Shown here piece after piece: positions 1-8,254 of a stretch of 18,665 nt of DNA. Positions within the stretch are counted from its first letter, which is position 1, and each line of letters starts with the position of its first letter. The position numbers and the translations under genes were made by a program. Below the pieces are notes generated by a model that had not been told where the DNA came from, searched no databases, and saw only the letters and a program-made list of their open reading frames with translations. This stretch comes from Isotricha intestinalis (Eukaryota; Ciliophora; Litostomatea; Vestibuliferida; Isotrichidae): the NCBI GenBank assembly GCA_023807065.1, contig JAJJLU010004101.1, forward strand, positions 1 through 18,665, given 5' to 3'.

Positions 1-51
1 TGATTAGACTAATCCCAAATGCATTAATTAATTTTACTTAAAATTGTAAAA

Positions 52-235
52 TTAATAAAAGAATTTTATAAAATTAAATGGAGTCTTTTTATTAGAATAT
101 GCTTCAATGATTAAAATTAATGGTTCATATTTTTCATTAATATCTTCTTCATTTCTTATTAAATAATTAATTATTTCATTAAAATTTTTGTAAATATTTT
201 AAATATTTATTATTAAAGATAATAATTTTTGGTTT
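52..235 (-). pseudogene. Possible minus-strand gene relic or 3' exon
   Basis: Read on the minus strand, positions 198 down to 55 give a 48-codon open stretch ending in TAA at 54-52. Its composition is protein-like (Glu/Ile/Leu/Asn with Pro, Tyr and Ala) and includes NEEDINEKYEPLILIIEAYS. The neighbouring frame is open from 235 to 182 and reads PKIIIFNNKYLKYLQKF. The two join smoothly if one T is removed from the T run near 185-189. No start codon is present, and TGA codons lie just upstream at 238-236 and 259-257. It could be a decayed gene, a 3' exon whose upstream part is missing, or a real gene with a homopolymer length error. I do not recognise the family. Confidence 0.3.
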
Positions 236-251
236 TCACTGAATTATATAA

Positions 252-480
252 ATATTTCAAACTTCTTCCGTGGAAATTTCAAATCCTGAGGTGAAATTGA
301 CACCTGATGAATTTTTAGCACTCAAATTCAAGAAATAAAATTGCGGAGACGAATTAACAGAGATTTTTGTAGTCTGAGCGCGAAAATTATCGTCAATGGC
401 GATTTGAATCACTTAAGCACAGAGAATATCTTTCAATCAACATGAAGACAACGCTCAAATGCAAAACACTCTGTCCATAC
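252..480. other. Higher-G+C island with open frames on both strands
   Basis: This patch contains many G and C bases and CG dinucleotides (for example GAGCGCGAAA near 376), while flanking DNA is almost only A and T. On the minus strand, 412 to 260 is open for 51 codons with no ATG and includes FYFLNLSAKNSSGVNFTSGF. On the plus strand the frame from 252 reads SNPEVKLTPDEFLALKFKK up to TAA at 336. It then continues in frame past TGA at 375, TGA at 402 and TAA at 414 into a further 43 open codons (417-545). Codons here use CTC, GAG, GTC and GCC, which the intact genes rarely use. A fragment of a transposable element, a foreign insertion or a structured RNA are all possible. A small inverted repeat (AGGTG...CACCT) lies near 289-305. 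No tRNA fold could be drawn. Confidence 0.4.
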
Positions 481-854
481 TATTACTAACACAGATGAAA
501 ACTTCTTATTTGGATTATATATTTTTAATTGAATTATTTCATAAATGAATAAAAAAATTTATGTTCTTTTGTTCATCTTTTATATCAAATCTTAGGAATA
601 AAAATATTTAATAAAAAATTGAATAGATATTAAGAATTATTCACTTAATCTTAACTTACCCTTATTGATTTGAATATATAAAGAATATTTTTGTAAATTC
701 ACTTCTTTATTTAAAATAATTCATTACATTTAAAATTTTATTTATCAATTATTTTCATTTAGAAAAAATTTTTTTAAATTGAAATTATTATTTAAACTTA
801 GTTTTTATTATAAAAAAATATTTATAAGTGTTAATAATAAAATTAAAGTTTCTT

Positions 855-1392
855 ATGAATTTTGAGGAAGAGTAATTACTTCAGAATTCCTTCTTATAAA
901 ACAATAAAAAAATTAAGAGAATAAACAAAACAATTTTTTTAATCCTATTGAAGAAAAATTAATAAAAATAAAGATATAACAAAATATAGTCAATTTTCTA
1001 ATTTTAAAAATAAAAAATAAAAATTTTATTAATTACAAAATATAATTGTAAGAAAAATTAATAGAGAATAAAATAATCGAAGAAACAATAAAATTCATAT
1101 ATATATAGAACAATTAAATTAATATAATAATATAGTTGAATCTACTAAATTATTACAAAGTGAAATTTTATTATATTAGTTTTTAACAAGAATTATTTTA
1201 AAAAATTTCAGAAAAAAAAATTTATAGATGAATTTTCAAGATAATAATTAATATATTAATAAAAAAAATAAAAACTTGAAGATATTTTTTTTAGACTCAG
1301 AAGAAAATAATGATTATAATTATAACAATGAAAATAATAATATTAATAGTATTAATAATAATAATGATAATGAGGATGAAGAAGATATATAA
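855..1392 (+). pseudogene. Coding-like but interrupted stretch, possible gene relic
   Basis: No intact open frame exists here, yet parts look coding. The clearest is 1252-1392, which reads KNKNLKIFFLDSEENNDYNY followed by an Asn/Asp/Glu-rich tail ending EDEEDI and TAA. Upstream, frames around 902-1225 show a preference for G at the first codon position and are broken mainly by TAA/TAG and by one or two frame changes near 1100. In DNA this A/T-rich, TGA is rare and chance stretches broken only by TAA/TAG are expected, so this is weak evidence. It could be a decayed gene, a 3' exon or chance. Confidence 0.2.
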
Positions 1393-1595
1393 AAAAAGAA
1401 TAATTTAAATATTTTAATTATATTTAATTATTAATTTTTATATATTTTTATTATTTTTTTGTTATTTAATTATAAAATTTAAAAAATTTTCAAAGTAAAA
1501 AAAATAATTTTTTATTTTAAAATTTTAAAAATGATAATAACATTAGAAAAATTTATCTTTTATCATTTAATAACCTTAAAAAAAAAATTAAATTT

Positions 1596-2411
1596 TCACC
1601 CAGTTTTATTTTTTTTCAATTCAATATTTTCTTGATTAGTTTCTTTGACTTTTAAAAAAGTATCAATTAAACGATTAATTTGTTCATAAGTTTTTCTATC
1701 TAAAGAAGCTAAAATAATTTCAATATTATCGTCATTTTCTTTTATACTAGCAGCACATTCTTTTTGAACTAATCTAACTAAAGAAGCTAAACCATCATTT
1801 TGTAATTTTCTTACTCTATTTGATAAATTTACTTTTTCATATCCAGTTAATCCTCCTATTGTATCATCATTCTTATCATATTTTTCTAATTCTTCATTTA
1901 AATTATTATTTTTATTTGTATTTTCATTTTCATTTATATCTAAAATATTTTGATTAGATAAACTTTTATTATCATTTAATTCTTCTTTTTCACTCTTATT
2001 ATTTTCAGATGTGTTTTTTTCTTCTTTTGCATTTGAAGATTTGTTATTTGATTTTTTATTGCTTTTTGAATTAGTATTTTTATTTTGAGGATTATGCTTA
2101 TCAAAATATTTTTTTGTAAATCTTTCACAAGCTTGAGCACTTTTATAAACTGCACTTCCTTCTAAATTATATTTTTTACAATTATCCCAAATTAATTGAA
2201 TATCTTGATATACTTCTTCAATATTTTCATAAAAATTATCTTCTAAATTTTGACTTATTGTTGATAAATCCATTGGTTTTTTTATTATTACTGGATAATC
2301 TCTTAAACCTAAACCTATATAATCAACTGGTTCTAAAAATGCATATGAATTTTTATCTTTTTTAATTGCACTTAAGAAATTTTTTACAATTGAAATTTCT
2401 GATTGATTCAT
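1596..2411 (-). CDS. Single-bromodomain plus NET-domain protein (BET-like)
   Basis: A 271-residue nuclear chromatin reader. The bromodomain spans about residues 8-105: a BET-like PVD followed by the ZA loop (RDYPVIIKKPMDLSTI, 37-52), then the acetyl-lysine-binding Asn in CKKYN (N82). The WPF shelf of animal BET proteins reads YAF here. A Lys/Ser/Asn/Glu-rich linker (about 106-185) leads to a NET domain (about 188-255) with the family pattern GYEKVNLSNRVRKL, LVRLVQKE and an acidic IEIILASLDRKTYEQIN segment. One bromodomain plus NET resembles plant GTE proteins and small ciliate BET-like proteins rather than two-bromodomain animal BETs. The domains would bind acetylated histone tails and recruit partners; that role comes from the family. 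The gene ends at TGA and is head-to-head with the coiled-coil gene, with 54 bp between start codons. Confidence 0.88.
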   Translation of the reverse strand: MNQSEISIVKNFLSAIKKDKNSYAFLEPVDYIGLGLRDYPVIIKKPMDLSTISQNLEDNFYENIEEVYQDIQLIWDNCKKYNLEGSAVYKSAQACERFTKKYFDKHNPQNKNTNSKSNKKSNNKSSNAKEEKNTSENNKSEKEELNDNKSLSNQNILDINENENTNKNNNLNEELEKYDKNDDTIGGLTGYEKVNLSNRVRKLQNDGLASLVRLVQKECAASIKENDDNIEIILASLDRKTYEQINRLIDTFLKVKETNQENIELKKNKTG

Positions 2412-2465
2412 TAAATTTATTTTTCTTATTTTTAATTATATTAAAATTATATATAATTGTTAAAT
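2412..2465. promoter_or_regulatory. Very short divergent promoter region
   Basis: Only 54 bp of A/T-only-like sequence separates the bromodomain start codon (minus, ending at 2411) from the predicted ATG of the coiled-coil gene (plus, 2466). It must hold both 5' untranslated regions and transcription starts. If the coiled-coil gene instead starts at 2602, the gap is 190 bp. No specific element was recognised. Confidence 0.4.
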
Positions 2466-5400
2466 ATGAAAAGAACTGAAAGCAAAGTAAAATAAAATTT
2501 TATAATTAATTTATTAAAATTAGAAAAATTCAAATGCAAATTCAATCATAAACTCTCAAGTTAATAATAATAATATAATTAGATTAAATTCATCAAATTC
2601 AATGTTTAATGATGAAGAAGATTATAATTATGAAATAGAAACAACACAAAATTTACAAGCAACAACATCAAAATTAATGAATTCTATGGAAAATTTTCCA
2701 AATTTAAATAGTCAAAAAGAAAAAGAAAATTCTTCAAATACATATATTAACCAATTAGAATATAAAATAAGAGATCAAGCAAAAAGATTAAGTGAATTAG
2801 AAAAATATAAATATCTTTGTGAAAGAAGAATCAAACAATTAAATCCTAATCATCCTTTACCAATTACAGAAGAAATTTTAGAAATGCCAATTCAAAAAGA
2901 TGAAATTATTGATATTGAAGAACAAAAAAATTATTATGATTTACTTAGGAAAACTGTTGAAAATGATTTATTAAAAAACGGTCTTTTAAATAAATATATA
3001 ACTGCTGATGGAGTTTTAGAGTTTGCAAAGATTAAAAATGAATGTGAAGAATATAGAAAACAATTAGTTTTAGCTCAATCAATGATTAATTCTCTTAAAA
3101 GTGATGTTGAAGATTTGATTAAAGAAAATAATATTTATAAGAATGAAAAAAATAATGAAAGTAAAGAAAATAATATTAATAATGTAAGTAATGAATTACA
3201 AAAAAAAATTAATGATTTAACAAGAGAAAATCTTAAATTAAATAAAGAATTAAGTAATTTTAAAGATGAAAATTCTTCTTTAAAAGCAGAAAATTTTACA
3301 TTAGATGTTAAATTAAAAGATATTTATAAAAATGATGATAGTAAAATAGAAAATATAAATAAAAGATTAAATGATTATAAATTAAATTATGATAAAGTAA
3401 ATTCAGATTTTGAAAATTTATTAAAAGAAAAAGCAGATTTAAAGAAAGAAAATTTAAAATTACAAAATGAAAATCATATGTATCAAGAACAATTATATTC
3501 TTTAGAAGTTCAAATAGATAAATTAAATTCAGGAGTTAATGCTCAAAGAGAAAGAGAAATTAATGATGAATATAAAAATATGTATAATGATTTATTAATT
3601 GAAAATCAAAATTTAAAAAAATTATTAAATAATAATAATAGTAATTTAATTGAAAGTAATAATTTTAATGAAAATGAAAATTCAAATTTTGCTATTTTAT
3701 CTTCTGAAATTAATAAATTACAAATTGAAAAAGAAAAAATGAAAATTGATTTAGATAATGCATTATATGAGAAAATAAATCTTGAAAAAGAAAATGAAAC
3801 AAATAAAAACCAATTAAAAAATTTAAATATTGAAAAAGTAAAATTGCAATTAGAAAATGAAAAAATTAATAAAGAACTACTGAATTTAAGAGATAAATAT
3901 TCTATTGAATTATCAAATAAATCTTCTATCATTCAAAATTTTCAGGATGAAATTTCGAAATTTAAATTAGAAAATGATGAAAATAAAAAAGAAAATAATA
4001 ATTTGAATGATAATTATTCACAAACTTTACAAAAATATAATATTTTAAACTATAAATATGAAGAATTGAAATCAAAATATGATTTAATTTCAAAAGATTA
4101 TGAAAAATTAAAAAAAGAAAATGATTTATTACAAAGAAAAAATACTTTAAATGAAAATGAATTAAAAGTTCTTCAAACACAATGTAAACAATATATTGAT
4201 GAAAATAGTATGATAAAATTAAGTGAAAGTAATTTAAAAAAAATAGTTGAACAAACTGAAAATAAAGTAAATGAAACAATGCAATATAATGGAAAGATTA
4301 ATTTACAAATAAGAGAAATGGAAAATGAAATAGAAGAAAAAGATAAAATAATATTAGATTTACAAAAAAGTAAGAAAGACTTTGAAAAAGTAGTTTCTGA
4401 AAAAATTCAAAATTTTGATGAATATGTAACATATAATAAATCTTTTATATATGATTTAATGAAAAAATTAAATGAATTATCATTTTCATTTGATCAATTA
4501 GCAAATAAAGATTTAAATAATAATATTTTTACAAAAGAATTTTCAAATGGAATTACTAAAGTTTTAACTCAAATAAATTCAATTAATAATATTCAAAATT
4601 ATGATATTCAATTAAATGACCAAATATTTTTTGATACTCTTGATTTGTTTTTAACGATAATTTCAAAAGAAATTATTAATATTTATGAAAGAAATATTGG
4701 AATAAATTTAGAAACTGTAAGTAAAGTAAATTTTCTAAATGAAGAAGAAATGAAAAATAAAAATGATTTAAACACTCAAGTTTTATCTTTAACCAAAGAA
4801 AGAGATAATTTATTTGATGATTATTCTAAAATTAAAGGAAGAAATTTAAAACTTGAAAAAGATTGTCATAAAATTAAAAATGAAAATAGAGATTTAAAAA
4901 ATAAATATAATGATGTTTATTTTAGATTTTCTCAAAATGAAAAAACATTAGAAATGAATAATAATAATAGAAGAAATCTCTTTAATCTTATTCAAAAATT
5001 TATTCGATTATTTCCTTATAAAGAATTAACTAAAATTATGCTAGATATAATTAATATTACTGAACAATTAGGAAATGATGAATTAAACGAATGTTTGATT
5101 GAAAATAAAATATCTTTAATGGAAAATAATTTTAAAAATTATTCAAAGAATAATGTCAATAATGATTTAAATAATATATTACAAAAAGAATATGATGATT
5201 TAAAAAATTTATTAAATGATTTAAAAAATAAAATAATAATTAAAAATGAAAAATTAAAAGCAATGAATGATGAATATGAAAAATATAAAAAAATCTTTAT
5301 TGATAAAGTTGGAAGTGATTATAATAAAATATTAAAACTTAATTGTGATAATATGGAATTAAAGAGTAGAATAAGAGATTTAGAATCTGCAATTGAAATT

Positions 5401-5769
5401 TTAAATAAAAACAAAAATCAAGTAATAACAATTGAAACTAAATTAGGAAATAATTTTGGATTAAGCAATAATAGTAATAATAACATTAATACTAATTATA
5501 AAATTGAACCTAATGATATTTTAGTTATTTCAGATATTAATAAATCAAGACAAAATAAAAATAGAATTAAAAATGAGGAAAATAAATCAGTTAATTTAAA
5601 TAAAAATTCAGATGATAATAATATTAGTATCGGTAAAAAATTAGAGTTATATAGTGTTGATGATAATTTATTAAGTCATCAAAGATTAAATAATGATAAT
5701 GAAAAAGATAAAATGGATGAAGTTTTATTAACTAATTATGATGAATTAGTTTCTAATTTAAATGATTAA
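2466..5769 (+). CDS. Long coiled-coil protein, likely cytoskeletal or centrosomal (two exons)
   Basis: The uninterrupted frame starts at ATG 2602 (1055 residues). In-frame coding-like sequence (NSNANSIINSQVNNNN...) continues upstream without an ATG to 2524. Removing a GTAAAA...TTAG intron (2487-2523) joins it in phase to ATG 2466 (exon 1 MKRTESK), giving about 1088 residues. The protein is almost wholly heptad-rich coiled coil with abundant Lys, Glu, Asn and Leu. There is a less repetitive N-terminal block, LCERRIKQLNPNHPLPITEE (residues 72-91 counting from 2602), and a break near residues 610-700 with more hydrophobic sequence. The tail (about 945-1055) is Asn/Asp/Ser-rich and probably disordered. 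There are no membrane segments or motor domain. Such proteins usually scaffold centrioles, basal bodies or the cortex; that is inference, and the family was not identified. It ends at TAA, 131 bp before the next gene on the same strand. Confidence 0.82.
2487..2523 (+). other. Predicted 37-nt spliceosomal intron
   Basis: It begins GTAAAATAAAA and ends AAAATTAG, and is A/T-only apart from the splice-site Gs. It follows seven codons from ATG 2466 in phase 0. Splicing removes the TAG at 2521-2523 that would otherwise stop the frame, and joins ATG to 26 coding-like codons and then the long ORF. Very short, 5'-proximal introns are typical of ciliates. There is no transcript evidence; translation could instead start at 2602. 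Confidence 0.55.
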
Positions 5770-5900
5770 ATTTAATTTCTTGTTTTTTAAATTAATTTTT
5801 TGATAAAGATTAATTTATTATAAATATTATTTAATAAATTATTATTTTTTTTTGATTTCAAAATTTTATGTTATTTTAATAAAATATTTAACATAAAAAA

Positions 5901-8135
5901 ATGAGAAAGAATATTGAATTTTCAAATATTGTTTATTTGGTTTTATCATTTATTACTATTGTTTTTGCAATTATTTTATTATTAACAAATATTTTATATA
6001 AAAAAAAATTGTTAAAAAGTGAAATCCTTTTATGTGAAAGATATTTTGTTTTAATAATATTTAATTTGTATTACATAATTTCAAAATTGGATTCTTTATC
6101 ACATAATTCAGTTTCTAATAACAATTTTATTATAGTATTATTTATATTTTTAATAATTTATTATGTAAATATTCTTGCAGTTAATCGTCAAATATTTAAA
6201 GAAATAAATTATCCATTTTATAATTTTATAAGTATATTTAATAATAAATGGAAAAATATATTTTGGGAAGGATTAACTTTATTTTTTATAATAATTGGAA
6301 TTTTACTTCAAAAATACTTTGATAAAGAAAATAGTGCAAGAGATTCAGAAATACAATTTCAATTAATATTAAGACCTAATCAAATTTCAACAATTTCAAT
6401 ATTATCTTTTATAAATATTATATATTTTATAAGTTGTATAATTAATTGTTCAATATTATCTAACTTTCAAAATAAGAGTAAAAAACAAATGTTTTTAATA
6501 AATTTTTTTAATTTTATATTTAGTGTAATTCAAATGGGATATACTTCAATAATTTTTATTTCCTTTTTTATTCCAGTAAAATCTACATTTAATTCAATAT
6601 GTACTTATTATCTTTTATCTTTAATTATACTTGATATGATAATAAATATGATTTTAATAAGAAATTCAGATTTTTATTTTTATTCATTAGGAAATAAATG
6701 TTTGGCAAATTTTTACTTTTTATATGGTTGTAATGATTTTTATAAACCTGTAATTCAAATTTCTGATGGAGAAAATAATACAATTAATCATGTATTATTA
6801 AGTAGTAATGAAGAAATTATCAAAAAAGATAATATTTTATATTATTTTCATAATAATTTAAATTTTACAAATATTTCACAATTTAATTTAGAAATATCTG
6901 AATATTGTTTAAATTTATCTATTTCTTGTATATGTTCAATTTTTGAAAAAATAAAAGAACAATTAATTTCTAAAAATGATGTTATTATTCAGGTTAACAA
7001 TAACAATTGGAAAAATAATTTAGATAAAAAAGGTAAATATTATGAATTTACATTCAACGAATCTTCTTTTAAAGATAATGAAAAAGCTTTTATTACAAAA
7101 TTACAAATAAATTCATTTGATCAAAATGTTAAATATAATGATAAATTTGAAATAAATGTAAAATATTTTCATTTTGATTCATTTTTATCAATCATTCAAA
7201 ATAAAAATATAAATTTATCAGAATTAATTAAAAGTTTATTATCTCATTCATGTAAGTATCCTTTTTTATTATGCAAGAATTCAAAAAATGAATATTTTAA
7301 ATCAATGAAAACCTTAAGTTTAAAAACAAATGACAGAAAATATATAATAGAAATCTTTTCAAATGTATTAAATGATGATTCAAATAATGTAATATTAGAA
7401 CAATATTTATCTTATATATCAAATAGGCAAACTTTTCTTCCAACATTAATAGGAGCTTTTAAAATAAAAATAAATAAAATGAAACCTTTTACAATTTTTA
7501 TATCTAGAAATTCAATAATGGAAAATGTTCCAAAAGAAATATTTACATATTGGCAATTAATGAGATATATTCCAAAAAAAGAAATTTTCGAAAAAATTTC
7601 CACTTCAAAAGATAGAAGTTCTATATGTATAACTGAAGATAATTTATTTACATCATCTCAAAAAATTACTTTAAAAGATTATTTAAATTTTTCTTCTATT
7701 ATAACTGAAGATGTAAATTTTCTTTCAAATATTGGAACAAAAAATTTTTCATTATTAATTATGTATTATGAATTTGACCAAAATAATCAAAATGTTGAAG
7801 AGTACTTAATTATGAGTAGATCAAATTCTAAAATAATAAAAAATGATCTTGAATCAAGTAATAAAAAATTTGATGAAGGAAACATTGATTTTAGAATAAG
7901 TGAAATAAAGAATATGAAAGAAGATGAGTTAACTCAAACAAATTTAGATTTTACAATTTGTAATGCTAATATAGATGGAAATGGATTTGAAAGTAAATTT
8001 AATGGAGTGAAAAGTATGATTTATTTTTCTTTTGAAAAAATATTTGAATTTAGAGGTTATTCTTTTTCGACTTTTGATTATAATTTTTTTATAAGAAAGA
8101 TAATTGATTATTTTGACAGTAATTTTGAAGAGTAA
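5901..8135 (+). CDS. Seven-helix receptor fused to a degenerate PIP-kinase domain (7TM-PIPK, pseudokinase)
   Basis: A 744-residue protein. Seven hydrophobic helices lie at about residues 8-30, 48-64, 76-95, 118-138, 163-185, 198-225 and 232-253. A cytosolic linker follows, then a region matching the type I/II phosphatidylinositol-phosphate kinase fold (about 420-740). Alignable PIPK landmarks: the helix with FDSFLSIIQ; DRKYIIEIFS, where active enzymes have KYIIKTIS; FLPTLIGAFKIK against the usual LLTRFYGLYRIK; LKDYLNFSSIITEDVNFL; and KNFSLLIMYYEF against MDYSLLLGIH. The ATP-binding Lys is Glu484, the catalytic Asp is Asn615, the DLKGS loop is lost and no IID metal motif is found. The 7TM-PIPK architecture is known in Dictyostelium (RpkA), oomycetes and ciliates, where it couples membrane signals to phosphoinositide metabolism. 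This copy probably binds or scaffolds rather than phosphorylates. Its stop faces that of the next gene. Confidence 0.75.
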   Translation: MRKNIEFSNIVYLVLSFITIVFAIILLLTNILYKKKLLKSEILLCERYFVLIIFNLYYIISKLDSLSHNSVSNNNFIIVLFIFLIIYYVNILAVNRQIFKEINYPFYNFISIFNNKWKNIFWEGLTLFFIIIGILLQKYFDKENSARDSEIQFQLILRPNQISTISILSFINIIYFISCIINCSILSNFQNKSKKQMFLINFFNFIFSVIQMGYTSIIFISFFIPVKSTFNSICTYYLLSLIILDMIINMILIRNSDFYFYSLGNKCLANFYFLYGCNDFYKPVIQISDGENNTINHVLLSSNEEIIKKDNILYYFHNNLNFTNISQFNLEISEYCLNLSISCICSIFEKIKEQLISKNDVIIQVNNNNWKNNLDKKGKYYEFTFNESSFKDNEKAFITKLQINSFDQNVKYNDKFEINVKYFHFDSFLSIIQNKNINLSELIKSLLSHSCKYPFLLCKNSKNEYFKSMKTLSLKTNDRKYIIEIFSNVLNDDSNNVILEQYLSYISNRQTFLPTLIGAFKIKINKMKPFTIFISRNSIMENVPKEIFTYWQLMRYIPKKEIFEKISTSKDRSSICITEDNLFTSSQKITLKDYLNFSSIITEDVNFLSNIGTKNFSLLIMYYEFDQNNQNVEEYLIMSRSNSKIIKNDLESSNKKFDEGNIDFRISEIKNMKEDELTQTNLDFTICNANIDGNGFESKFNGVKSMIYFSFEKIFEFRGYSFSTFDYNFFIRKIIDYFDSNFEE

Positions 8136-8254
8136 AAAATATAAATAATACATAGGATTAACAAAAAATAATTTATTATTATTATTAGTAGTTTACTTAT
8201 TAGAAAAAAATTATATATTACAAAAAAACAATTAATGTATAAATATAAAATTGA

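Noticed and set aside
303..377. C/D-box snoRNA (TGATGAA and CTGA about 65 nt apart)
   Set aside because: There is no terminal stem joining the boxes, and such short motifs are common.
340..430. tRNA gene in the G+C-richer island (GATTTGAATCA resembles a B box)
   Set aside because: The flanking bases do not pair as a T stem and no acceptor or anticodon stem could be drawn.
3606..4279. Two minus-strand ORFs of over 100 codons inside the coiled-coil gene
   Set aside because: Antisense of Lys/Glu/Asn-rich codons gives Phe/Leu/Ile-rich open frames by default.
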